Positions 41,494-47,783 of a DNA stretch of 64,000 bases are shown here, one piece after another. Position 1 is the first letter of the stretch, and each line of letters opens with the position of its first letter. The notes under the pieces were generated by a model. It did not search any database. It was not told the DNA's origin and worked only from the letters and a program-made list of their open reading frames with translations. A program made the position numbers and the translations under genes. This DNA comes from a virus. The DNA lies in the IMG/VR virus record IMGVR_UViG_3300031539_000004, positions 1 through 64,000 of that record; one strand, given 5' to 3'.

Positions 41494-41580
41494 TTGCAGT
41501 CCTGTTACATCGCCGACTACTCTCGGGCTTGGCCCACCTATCACGGTGGGCCGTTCGCATATCCGACCAAGGAGCGAATC
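41494..41580 (+). promoter_or_regulatory. Promoter, 5'-end hairpin and RBS unit, copy 1
   Basis: -35 TTGCAG (41494-41499), 18 bp, -10 TACTCT (41518-41523). Start should fall near 41530, where a perfect hairpin GGCCCACC-TATCAC-GGTGGGCC begins (41531-41552). The mRNA would then begin with this stem-loop. CCGACCAAGGAGC follows, then GTG 41582. The hairpin-to-RBS block is repeated at 41719. Confidence 0.7.
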
Positions 41581-41581
41581 C

Positions 41582-41710
41582 GTGAGTGATGAACCGTCGC
41601 ACCAAGACCGCGGGCGTGAGCGTATCGCGAAGCCAGGGGCCGGTGTAGTTGGCCTTCTCGGCGGCGATCGCAAGCTCCGCGGTCGGCTGACGGCGAGCGG
41701 CTACCGTTGA
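41582..41710 (+). CDS. Small basic protein, 42 aa
   Basis: GTG 41582, 8 nt after AAGGAG. Encodes VSDEPSHQDRGRERIAKPG and continues GVVGLLGGDRKLRGRLT. Its stop overlaps the promoter of the next copy of the unit. An overlapping alternate frame from ATG 41588 is also open, so the reading frame is not certain. Confidence 0.5.
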   Translation: MSDEPSHQDRGRERIAKPGAGVVGLLGGDRKLRGRLTASGYR

Positions 41711-41768
41711 GGTCAAGCGGCCCACCTTCACGGTGGGTCGTTTGCGTACCCGACCAAGGAGCAATCTG
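41702..41768 (+). promoter_or_regulatory. Promoter, 5'-end hairpin and RBS unit, copy 2
   Basis: -10 TACCGT (41702-41707), then hairpin GGCCCACC-TTCAC-GGTGGGTC (41719-41739), then CCGACCAAGGAGC and ATG 41769. The hairpin through RBS is about 80 percent identical to copy 1, clearly a duplication. The -35 is weak. Confidence 0.65.
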
Positions 41769-42446
41769 ATGACCCCCGACCCTTCCGACAACCCGCGCGC
41801 GGCGTGGCAGAAGATCGCCGCTGGCGTTCTCGCCGTCACCCTGCTCGCCTTCGTTCTCATCCTCACCGCTCGAGCGGCCGGCGAAGACGTGATGACCACA
41901 GCGGCCGCCGAGTCGCCACCCGCCACCCAGGCGGCCACGACAACCACCGAGGCCCCTGCGACGACGACCACGATCGACCAGGCCGTCGTCACCGAGTTCC
42001 TCGACACATGGCAGGACACCGAGAACGCCGCGGCGGCCGAAGCCTTCGCAGCGGAGCAGGCCCGCCTCGAGGCCGAAGCGGCTGAGCAGGCCCGGATCGC
42101 CGAGGAGGCCCGCCAAGCCGAGCAGGCCCGCCAGGCCGCGGCCGCCCAAGCGGCGACCACCACAGCCCCGCCAGCACCACCGCCACCACCCGCGACCAAC
42201 TACGGGTCCGGTGCCTGCGGCGGCGACCTGCCACCGTGCTATGTGATGATGCGCGAGTCCGGCGGGAACATCACCGCTCAGAACCCGGTGTCGACGGCGA
42301 GCGGGAAGTGGCAGTTCCTCGACTCGACGTGGGCCGGCTACGGCGGATACGCCAAGGCCCGCTACGCGCCCGAGTCGGTGCAGGACGACCGGGCACGCCA
42401 GTTGTGGGCCGGCGGCGCGGGCTGCTCGCACTGGTCCGCATGCTGA
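41769..42446 (+). CDS. Rpf-like (transglycosylase-like) membrane-anchored muralytic protein
   Basis: 225 residues. N-terminal membrane anchor (about 16-36, AAGVLAVTLLAFVLILT). Then a Thr/Ala-rich segment and a Glu/Ala/Arg coiled coil with repeated EQAR, ending in a Pro-rich linker. The last ~80 residues are a resuscitation-promoting-factor/transglycosylase-like domain: MMRESGGNITAQNP carries the expected catalytic Glu, then GKWQFLDSTWAGYGGY and CSHWSAC. Cuts the glycan strand. Could help cell-wall remodelling, entry or lysis; it is separate from the endolysin gene. Confidence 0.8.
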   Translation: MTPDPSDNPRAAWQKIAAGVLAVTLLAFVLILTARAAGEDVMTTAAAESPPATQAATTTTEAPATTTTIDQAVVTEFLDTWQDTENAAAAEAFAAEQARLEAEAAEQARIAEEARQAEQARQAAAAQAATTTAPPAPPPPPATNYGSGACGGDLPPCYVMMRESGGNITAQNPVSTASGKWQFLDSTWAGYGGYAKARYAPESVQDDRARQLWAGGAGCSHWSAC

Positions 42447-42601
42447 CCCTCGAGGAGCGCCCGAGCTCGAGCCAAGCGAACCACCGCCCGACCGGTGACC
42501 CATGCCGATGCGGAGCGCCGTGGCGCTCACCGATCCACCTGTGCCTGCTGTGCGGCCAGACCGGTTGCGACCACGAGGAGTACGCCGAGCTCGGCCGTTG
42601 A
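42440..42601 (+). CDS. Small zinc-ribbon-like protein, 53 aa
   Basis: ATG 42440 overlaps the upstream stop by 7 nt. CRCGAPW, then CLLCGQTGCDHEEY: five or six cysteines and a His that could bind one or two zinc ions. Unknown role; common type of small phage protein. Confidence 0.6.
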   Translation: MLTLEERPSSSQANHRPTGDPCRCGAPWRSPIHLCLLCGQTGCDHEEYAELGR

Positions 42602-42662
42602 CTCACCGCCAGACCGACGGCTACGTTCCGCACCAGCGGTTCCAACCGTTCATCATCGGGAG

Positions 42663-42687
42663 CGCCCTCGACCCACCGTCGGGGGCG
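42663..42687 (+). terminator. 9-bp perfect hairpin after the Rpf operon
   Basis: CGCCCTCGA pairs perfectly with TCGGGGGCG around CCCACCG, followed by TTCGCCGTTG. Located between the zinc-ribbon gene stop and the tRNA-like element. Likely transcription terminator, or part of a degenerate RNA gene. Confidence 0.5.
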
Positions 42688-42734
42688 TTCGCCGTTGGGG
42701 GATCAAATCCCTTCCCTGCTCGAGGGGGCGCTTG

Positions 42735-42803
42735 GCCCTCGCCGACTGGATCGGTCCCGGTTTCCTAAACCTGGGGTTGCAGGTTCGACTCCTGCCGGGG
42801 GCG
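42735..42803 (+). tRNA. Possible tRNA-Arg(CCU), short D arm
   Basis: Acceptor GCCCTCG (42735-42741) pairs with CGGGGGC (42796-42802). T arm GCAGG-TTCGACT-CCTGC is perfect. Anticodon loop TTCCTAA with CCT at 42764-42766 sits on a 5-bp stem with one mismatch. The D arm (GAC-TGGATCG-GTC) is short, giving 69 nt. The 3' CCA is not encoded. Good T arm and acceptor, but atypical D arm and no base 26, so a decayed or unusual tRNA. Confidence 0.45.
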
Positions 42804-42830
42804 CTTGACACGATCCGTACCCTGCCAAGG

Positions 42831-43688
42831 ATGGCGCTGATCGATGTGTTCCCGGCCCCCGAGTGGGAGATCGTCACCTCGGGCTACGGCTACCGCTGGG
42901 GGCGAATGCACCAAGGGGTCGACTACGGGTCGCCCGACCCTGGCCGGTTGCCGATGCTCCGAGCACCGGTCTTCGCACCGTTCGGCGGCGTGGTCACGAC
43001 CGGTTCTGAGTCGGGTGCCGGCAACTGGTTGTGGGTCGCGTCGGGCGGGAAGCTGTTCAAGTCCTTCCACCTCGACAGTTTCGCGGTGCGGAACGGCCAG
43101 CGGGTAGAAGCCGGCCAGCTCATCGCCTACTCCGACAACACCGGAGCGTCGACCGGCTCGCACAACCATTGGGAGCTGTGGATCGACGGTCAGCCGATCG
43201 ACCCGCAACCCGCGATCGAGGCGGCCCGCGGTAACGTGCCACCGCCGCCAGAACCACCGGAGGATGAACCCATGAGTGCTCAAGACGTCGCCGAGCTCAC
43301 GGCCCTGATCAACGCCAACGACGCGAGGCTCCGCAACGACCTCGGCGTGTGGGAGCACGACACCCGGACCGTGGTGATCAACGGCGTCGAGCACAAGCTG
43401 AACGCGCCGATCGCCGCGGCCGGCTGGGCGTCGCGCCCGTACCTCGTCGGCATCGAGGGCGAGCCGGCCGTCTACGACCTGCGGCGCGTCGAGGACGACC
43501 CGTACTGGCAGCTCGTCCACATCTCCGCTCCGGGCACCGACGGCTCCGACACCGACGCGAATCAGGCGTGGCTGGGCGTGGTGATCCAGACCTCCGCGAA
43601 CCCGGACGTCCAGTGGTACAACCCTGAGCGCCAGGCCGATGCGGTGGCGTCGCTGCGTTCGCTGCCGGGGTACGTCGCCTCGAGCTGA
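42831..43688 (+). CDS. M23-family peptidoglycan endopeptidase
   Basis: 285 residues; ATG 42831, 7 nt after a TACCCT box. The LytM/M23 zinc site is complete: His27 and Asp31 in MHQGVDYG, and HxH in GSHNHWELW (near residue 105). FAPFGGVV and GQRVEAGQLIAYSDN are standard M23 strands. After a Pro-rich linker (PPPPEPPEDEP), about 140 residues form an unrecognised C-terminal domain, perhaps wall-binding. Cleaves peptide cross-links. Third wall hydrolase type in the window. Confidence 0.85.
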   Translation: MALIDVFPAPEWEIVTSGYGYRWGRMHQGVDYGSPDPGRLPMLRAPVFAPFGGVVTTGSESGAGNWLWVASGGKLFKSFHLDSFAVRNGQRVEAGQLIAYSDNTGASTGSHNHWELWIDGQPIDPQPAIEAARGNVPPPPEPPEDEPMSAQDVAELTALINANDARLRNDLGVWEHDTRTVVINGVEHKLNAPIAAAGWASRPYLVGIEGEPAVYDLRRVEDDPYWQLVHISAPGTDGSDTDANQAWLGVVIQTSANPDVQWYNPERQADAVASLRSLPGYVASS

Positions 43689-43739
43689 GGGGGCGGCCTG
43701 CAAAGCCGTACATCGCGGGTTCGAGTCCCGCCTGGCGCT
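43628..43739 (+). tRNA. tRNA-Cys(GCA)-like element, interrupted or partial
   Basis: From 43693 there is an excellent 3' half: anticodon stem GCGGC/GCCGT, loop CTGCAAA with GCA at 43700-43702, 5-nt variable loop, T arm GCGGG-TTCGAGT-CCCGC, acceptor strand CTGGCGC. The matching 5' acceptor GCGCCAG lies at 43628-43634; the inverted repeat spans 10 bp (43626-43635 with 43731-43740). The interval to the anticodon arm is 58 nt instead of about 19. It lies inside the M23 gene's 3' end. Either a tRNA with an insertion after the D arm, or a tRNA 3' fragment serving as an attachment site. Confidence 0.4.
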
Positions 43740-43740
43740 C

Positions 43741-45045
43741 TCAGAAGTCGGTGTCGATCGCCGACGGGAACAGCTCGCCGGTCTCGGCGTTCACTACCTC
43801 GAGGCCCGAGTGGTCGATGTATCGCTGGCACATCATGTCGACCCACTTCGGTTCCAGCTCCATGAGCGCGGCCCGCCGGCCCGTCTTGTGCGCGGCGATG
43901 AGCAGCGACCCGGACCCGCCGAACGGGTCGTAGGCGAGCTCGCCCGAGTGGAGGTGGTTCTCGAGCGGTTGGACGTAGATGGAGACCGGCTTCTGCGTCG
44001 GGTGGGCGGTCTTGTCGTCGGTCTTCGATGACATGATGTGCTTCGGCGAGGGGGCCTCCCACACCGTCGACCGGTTGCGATCGACGTGGAACGGGACGGT
44101 GCGGCCCTTCTTGCGGGCGAACCAGGCGGGCTCGTGCTGCCAGTGGTAGTAGCTGCGGCCGAGCGAGAACCGTTGCTTGACCCACACGATCTGCTGGAGG
44201 ATCTCGTACCCGGCGTCCTCGAGGCCTTCCCACACGACGTGCGCGTGGCTGGCGGCGTGCCAGACGAGGGCGATGGTGGCGTCGCTGAGCCGGTACGCCT
44301 CACGCCAGTCGTCCTCGTCGTCGTTCGCGACGTGATCGGTGGACCCGGGGGCGAGCTGGGGGAGCGCGGCGTCGCGCCAGGTGTGGTCCAGTTCGATGCC
44401 GTAAGGCGGGTCGGTGAGCATGGCGACCGGGCGCTCGCCGTCGAGGAGGCGGGCCACGTCGGCGGCGTCGGTGCTCGAGCCGCAGAGGAGCCGGTGTTCA
44501 CCGCCGAGGATCCACAGGTCGCCGAGCTTGGTCGTCGGGATGGTGGGCGCGGCGGGGACCGCGTCCTCGTCGCCCTGGCCGGCCCGGAACCCGTTCACCT
44601 TGTAGAGCAGGTCGGCGAGGTCTTCGTCGGCGAACCCGGTGCCGATGAGCGAGTCGGCGTCGGCGATGTCTTTCAGGATGCGGGCGAGGACCGGGTCGTC
44701 GTAGGTCGCGAGGTCGGAGGTCCGGTTGTCGGCGACGAGGATCTTGGCGGCTCGCACGTCGTCTACGTCGAGCCAGATGACCGGGACCTCCTTGAGGCCG
44801 ACCCGGCGGGCGGCGAGGTACCGGTGGTTCCCGGCGAGGATGCGGCCCTTGGCGCGGTCGCCTCGGGGCGTCTGGCAGACGAGCGGGGCGGTGAACCCGT
44901 TCTCGCGGATCGACTCGGCGATGACTTCGACGTTCCCTTCGCGCGGGTTGTCGGGGTGCTGCTCGAGGGCGTCGAGGTTCACGAAGGCCAGCTCGTACCC
45001 TTCGGCCAGGGAGTCGGCGAGCTCGGTGGGGATCGTGTCGGTCAT
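43741..45045 (-). CDS. ParB-like N-domain fused to DNA adenine/cytosine methyltransferase
   Basis: 434 residues, minus strand. ATG 45045 is preferred over an upstream extension: it is 8 nt from a TACCCT box and starts the conserved domain. Residues about 18-130 form a ParB/Spo0J-type domain (VNLDALEQHPDNPREGNVEV, ILAGNHRYLAARRVG). The rest is a beta-type amino-methyltransferase: catalytic TDPPYGIEL before the SAM motif AYDPFGGSGSLLIAAH, with a target-recognition region between. ParB-methylase fusions are widespread in phages; they probably protect phage DNA. Confidence 0.9.
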   Translation of the reverse strand: MTDTIPTELADSLAEGYELAFVNLDALEQHPDNPREGNVEVIAESIRENGFTAPLVCQTPRGDRAKGRILAGNHRYLAARRVGLKEVPVIWLDVDDVRAAKILVADNRTSDLATYDDPVLARILKDIADADSLIGTGFADEDLADLLYKVNGFRAGQGDEDAVPAAPTIPTTKLGDLWILGGEHRLLCGSSTDAADVARLLDGERPVAMLTDPPYGIELDHTWRDAALPQLAPGSTDHVANDDEDDWREAYRLSDATIALVWHAASHAHVVWEGLEDAGYEILQQIVWVKQRFSLGRSYYHWQHEPAWFARKKGRTVPFHVDRNRSTVWEAPSPKHIMSSKTDDKTAHPTQKPVSIYVQPLENHLHSGELAYDPFGGSGSLLIAAHKTGRRAALMELEPKWVDMMCQRYIDHSGLEVVNAETGELFPSAIDTDF

Positions 45046-45073
45046 GGCCGTCGAGGGTACACGGGGCGGTTGG

Positions 45074-45102
45074 TTGCGTAGCCGATCGGGTGACGGTACG
45101 GT
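45074..45102 (+). promoter_or_regulatory. Promoter overlapping a degenerate palindrome
   Basis: -35 TTGCGT (45074-45079), 17 bp, -10 TACGGT (45097-45102). The left arm CGTAG is kept (45077-45081), the right arm is TGACG. Drives 45132 with a 25-nt leader and AGGAG. Divergent from the ParB-methylase promoter 15 bp away. Confidence 0.65.
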
Positions 45103-45131
45103 CCGACGGCGGCGCGACAGGAGGAGACCGA

Positions 45132-45380
45132 ATGGCTCGAAGTGAAGCGGCACCGAGGCCCGACCCGCCGGCCCAAGAGGTCGGCTTGTATCGGGCGTTC
45201 GATCGCTGGGGGAACGTGATATGGGAGTGCCCGGGGTTCGTGGCGGGGCGGTCGAAGGTCCCGGCGGGGTTCAGCGTGGTGATGGCGGCGATGACGATCA
45301 CCGGTCCCCGAGGGAAGGTGCTCCGCAAGTGGGACCCGTGGGGGGCGCTCGAGCTGGCCCGCAAGCTGGCCGCCGAGTAG
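45132..45380 (+). CDS. Small hypothetical protein, 82 aa
   Basis: GAGGAG before the ATG. Trp-rich alpha/beta (VGLYRAFDRWGNVIWECPGF, GKVLRKWDPWGALELARKL). No family recognised. Divergently transcribed from the methyltransferase gene, so a regulatory link is possible but unproven. Confidence 0.6.
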   Translation: MARSEAAPRPDPPAQEVGLYRAFDRWGNVIWECPGFVAGRSKVPAGFSVVMAAMTITGPRGKVLRKWDPWGALELARKLAAE

Positions 45381-45446
45381 GGGTTCTTCGGGGCGGTTCT
45401 GGAAGAAGGCGCTGACCAGCGTCTTCGCGCGGCTCGCCGCCCCGGT

Positions 45447-45480
45447 TGTAGTTGATCCGGCTACACCGGTCGGGTACGGT
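45447..45480 (+). promoter_or_regulatory. Leaderless promoter with perfect palindrome
   Basis: TGTAG-N9-CTACA at 45447-45465. -35 TTGATC (45452-45457), 17-bp spacer, -10 TACGGT (45475-45480), 6 nt, ATG 45487. Confidence 0.85.
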
Positions 45481-45486
45481 GTGTCC

Positions 45487-45663
45487 ATGACGAACACCGC
45501 AACCACGACCTACTGGCTGGTCTGGAGCACCGCCACCGAGGGGGAGCAGAGCATCGGCTTCCGCAACCCCGAGGCCCGGCAGCGCTTCATCGACGCCAGC
45601 ACCAACAGCCCCCACCCGGTACGAGGCTTCCGGGTGATCGCCCAAGGAGAGACCACACGATGA
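45487..45663 (+). CDS. Small hypothetical protein, 58 aa
   Basis: Leaderless ATG 45487. Thr-rich start, then YWLVWSTATEGEQSIGFRNP and a C-terminal beta segment (VRGFRVIAQGET). Heads an operon of four small genes coupled by overlaps. Unknown. Confidence 0.6.
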   Translation: MTNTATTTYWLVWSTATEGEQSIGFRNPEARQRFIDASTNSPHPVRGFRVIAQGETTR

Positions 45664-45956
45664 CCGAGATGATCGCACTCCCGACCGGCGAGCGCATGCG
45701 CCCGACCGAGGCGCTCGACGCCACCTACATGAGCGACGACCTGACGCTCCACATCCTCGACATGGGCGACGGCAAGCTCCGGGCCTTCACGACTTGGGGA
45801 TCGCTCATGGCGGTCGGCGACTCGGCCTACTTCACGCACGACCAGACGCGCCGAGACCTCGGCCACGGCACCTGCGTGACGACCCGCCACCCCGGCGGGG
45901 CCACCGAGGGCGAGCCGCTGCCCGCCAAGAAGATCCCGCATTGGGTGGCGAAGTGA
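45660..45956 (+). CDS. Small hypothetical protein, 98 aa
   Basis: ATGA-coupled. Beta-rich (LTLHILDMGDGKLRAFTTWG) with TRRDLGHGTCVTTRHPGG. No domain recognised. Confidence 0.6.
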   Translation: MTEMIALPTGERMRPTEALDATYMSDDLTLHILDMGDGKLRAFTTWGSLMAVGDSAYFTHDQTRRDLGHGTCVTTRHPGGATEGEPLPAKKIPHWVAK

Positions 45957-46198
45957 TGATGATCCTCGCCGAGTACGCCACCCCGCACTTCACCTTCCGC
46001 ACCGTGAACCGGATCGCCGGGGACGCGGTGGTCACCATCGAGCGGGCGTGGGCCAAGCACGCCGCCGAGACCGGAGCGGACCCCGACTACTTCGACGCCG
46101 ACGACGTGACGATCCACAACCTCGAGGAGGGGGTCGTCGCCCGCGATGGCGTCGGCCAAGACCCGGGCTTTTACGTCGACCCCGACTTCGCCCGATGA
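45956..46198 (+). CDS. Small hypothetical protein, 80 aa
   Basis: ATG 45956 overlaps the preceding TGA; ATG 45959 is equally possible. Acidic C-terminal half (DPDYFDADDVTIHNLEEGV). Unknown. Confidence 0.55.
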   Translation: MMILAEYATPHFTFRTVNRIAGDAVVTIERAWAKHAAETGADPDYFDADDVTIHNLEEGVVARDGVGQDPGFYVDPDFAR

Positions 46199-46230
46199 CC
46201 ACCACCACCACCACACAAGGAGACGCCGAC

Positions 46231-46476
46231 ATGGCGAATGCAACCCTGACAGGACCGAAGGCCGACGAGGCCACCTACCACCGCGAGCGGATGGCCCGAC
46301 TGGTCGGCGCGACGATCACCGTCGCTGACGTGGCGCTGGACGACAGCGACCCGAGCTGGCCCGAGCTGTGGCCGATCCTCAAGGTCACGCTGACCGACGG
46401 CACCGAGGTGCAGCTCGAGATCAGCCGCGACCCCGAGGGCAACGGCCCCGGCCACATCTTCATCGGGGGGGAGTGA
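46231..46476 (+). CDS. Small hypothetical protein, 81 aa
   Basis: AAGGAG upstream. ATYHRERMARLVGATITVAD followed by a beta pattern (ILKVTLTDGTEVQLEISRDP) suggests a small barrel-like fold. Last gene of its operon; the next promoter starts 16 bases later. Confidence 0.6.
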   Translation: MANATLTGPKADEATYHRERMARLVGATITVADVALDDSDPSWPELWPILKVTLTDGTEVQLEISRDPEGNGPGHIFIGGE

Positions 46477-46491
46477 CCTGACCCGACACGG

Positions 46492-46520
46492 TTGCAAGGC
46501 GTAGCCGATGCGGCTACGGT
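46492..46520 (+). promoter_or_regulatory. Promoter with palindrome before the HTH gene
   Basis: -35 TTGCAA (46492-46497), 17 bp, -10 TACGGT (46515-46520). Palindrome CGTAG-N9-CTACG (46500-46518). The gene at 46565 starts after a leader with AAGGAG. If the HTH product binds this palindrome, the gene would be autoregulated. Confidence 0.75.
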
Positions 46521-46564
46521 CCCTGCTTCCTGTACCATTCCTGCGACACAAGGAGAGCTACACC

Positions 46565-46879
46565 ATGACACCCACAGCCACCGACACCGACGAGATCGTC
46601 GTCGGCGACGTGCTCGGGCTGGTGGAGATCGCCGCACTCCTCGAGGTCCAGAAGCGCACGCCACGCATGTGGCAATTCCGCGGGCTGCTCCCGGCCGCCG
46701 ACTTCGAGTCGGTGAACCATCAGCCCGCATGGAAGCGCCGCACCGTCCTGAAGTGGGCGGCGACGACCGACCGGCTCCCCGAGTCGGGCGCACTGGACGC
46801 CGAGGCGAAGCGGTATCTCCCGAAGCCGAAGAAGGCCAAGGCCCCCGCCAAGAAGGCAGCGGCCAAGGACAAGAAGTGA
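46565..46879 (+). CDS. MerR/AlpA-like HTH protein with Lys/Ala tail
   Basis: 104 residues. The HTH region LGLVEIAALLEVQKRTPRMW, then WKRRTVLKWA, resembles MerR-type or excisionase (HTH_17) modules. The C-terminal 25 residues are a Lys/Ala/Pro tail (PKKAKAPAKKAAAKDKK), as in DNA-compacting proteins. Candidate regulator of the TGTAG-N9-CTACA sites because it is itself behind one. Excisionase or nucleoid-type roles are alternatives. Confidence 0.65.
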   Translation: MTPTATDTDEIVVGDVLGLVEIAALLEVQKRTPRMWQFRGLLPAADFESVNHQPAWKRRTVLKWAATTDRLPESGALDAEAKRYLPKPKKAKAPAKKAAAKDKK

Positions 46880-47091
46880 GCGGCCCGATCGTCGGGCTGA
46901 GCGCCGAACGAACCGACGAGGTACTCGCGGAGGCCCGCGCCGCTGTTGCGGAAGGGGCGTCCACGATCGCCGAGGTGACCGCCGCGCTCGGCCAGGATGA
47001 GGGCGTCGTCACCGCCGCGCTGCTCCGGTTGCGCGACGCCGGCGACGTCGTTCTCGATCGACAGACCCGCACGTTCCGAGTGGAGGACTGA
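46876..47091 (+). CDS. Small winged-helix-like protein, 71 aa
   Basis: GTG 46876 overlaps the upstream TGA. ASTIAEVTAALGQDEGVVTA and ALLRLRDAGDVVLDRQTRTF read as a helix-turn-helix followed by a wing. Possible DNA-binding regulator co-expressed with the MerR-like protein. Confidence 0.6.
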   Translation: MSGPIVGLSAERTDEVLAEARAAVAEGASTIAEVTAALGQDEGVVTAALLRLRDAGDVVLDRQTRTFRVED

Positions 47092-47093
47092 CC

Positions 47094-47474
47094 ATGACCA
47101 TGCCGATCGACTGGCTCGAGTTCGTTGTGCTGGCGCTCGCCGCCTACCGCATCACCCGGTTCCTGCTCTTCGACTCGCTCCTCGGGATGGGGCTGGTCGG
47201 CAAGGAGTTCGCCTCACCGCTCGCCGCGAAGGTTGACCGGTTCGGCTACGACGAGGAGGGCAACGACCGGTCGTGGATCCGCGGCAAGCTCTCTGACCTG
47301 CTCACCTGCCCGTGGTGCCTCGGGTTCTGGATCTCGGCCGCGGCGTACTTCTCGTGGCTCGGCGCGACCGAGGGGTGGGACTTCATTGTCGACACCCCGC
47401 TGCCCGTTCACGGGCTGGTCGTCTTCGCGATCGCCGCGGTCCAGGGGTACCTGAACAGCAGGCCGGGCGCGTGA
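47094..47474 (+). CDS. DUF1360-like membrane protein
   Basis: 126 residues with hydrophobic segments at about 8-27, 70-88 and 104-122. The motif AAYRITRFLLFDSLLG, then LTCPWCLGFWISAAAYF, matches DUF1360 phage and sporulation-related proteins (AYR.tr....D; CpwClG.W). Inner-membrane location. Function of the family is unknown. Confidence 0.75.
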   Translation: MTMPIDWLEFVVLALAAYRITRFLLFDSLLGMGLVGKEFASPLAAKVDRFGYDEEGNDRSWIRGKLSDLLTCPWCLGFWISAAAYFSWLGATEGWDFIVDTPLPVHGLVVFAIAAVQGYLNSRPGA

Positions 47475-47779
47475 CGGCCGCGCTTCGCTGCGACGGCCCG
47501 GACTGCCCGGAGCTGGTGGTCGACCCCGAGCGGGCGGTCCGCTGGTGGCGACTCGAGCGGAACGGCGCGAACATCGATGTGCCCGAAATCCCCGGCGAGA
47601 TCCCGCAGATGCGGCTGATGACCGGCGGTCTCGAGGTTCATCTGCACGGCGACGAGGACGAGGAGGTGGCCGCCCCCGAGCTCGGCGAGGAAGATCTCGA
47701 CCCGGCGGTGCTCCACTTCCACGCGGCCCGATGCCTCGCGGGGTGGGCCGACATGGCCGCGGCGCTCGGCGAGGAGTGA
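47471..47779 (+). CDS. Hypothetical protein with Cys pair, 102 aa
   Basis: GTG 47471 overlaps the DUF1360 stop. CDGPDCPELV, then acidic mid region (EDEEVAAPELGEEDL) and HFHAARCLAGWADM. Cys/His spacing suggests one metal site formed by the two ends. Unknown. Confidence 0.55.
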   Translation: MTAALRCDGPDCPELVVDPERAVRWWRLERNGANIDVPEIPGEIPQMRLMTGGLEVHLHGDEDEEVAAPELGEEDLDPAVLHFHAARCLAGWADMAAALGEE

Positions 47780-47783
47780 CCCG

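Noticed and set aside
42637-42719. Possible class II tRNA, with a GGGGG-ATCAAAT-CCCTT T arm and a GGC-GTTC-GCC variable arm.
   Set aside because: Acceptor pairing is poor and the supposed anticodon loop lacks U33. The region is better explained by a 9-bp terminator-like hairpin.
42805-42810. Perfect TTGACA -35 box just after the tRNA-Arg-like element.
   Set aside because: The only -10-like box (TACCCT, 42818-42823) is 7 bp away and nothing suitable lies 16-18 bp downstream. Kept only as part of the M23 gene's upstream region.
45046-45153. N-terminal extension of the ParB-methyltransferase.
   Set aside because: The extra 36 codons are Arg/Pro-rich, lie upstream of the -10 box and have no conserved sequence. 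ATG 45045 starts the recognised domain.
46565-46879. Annotating this HTH gene as the phage immunity repressor or excisionase.
   Set aside because: The domain type is only suggestive, no integrase is visible, and lysogeny is not established. Left as an HTH protein and candidate regulator.
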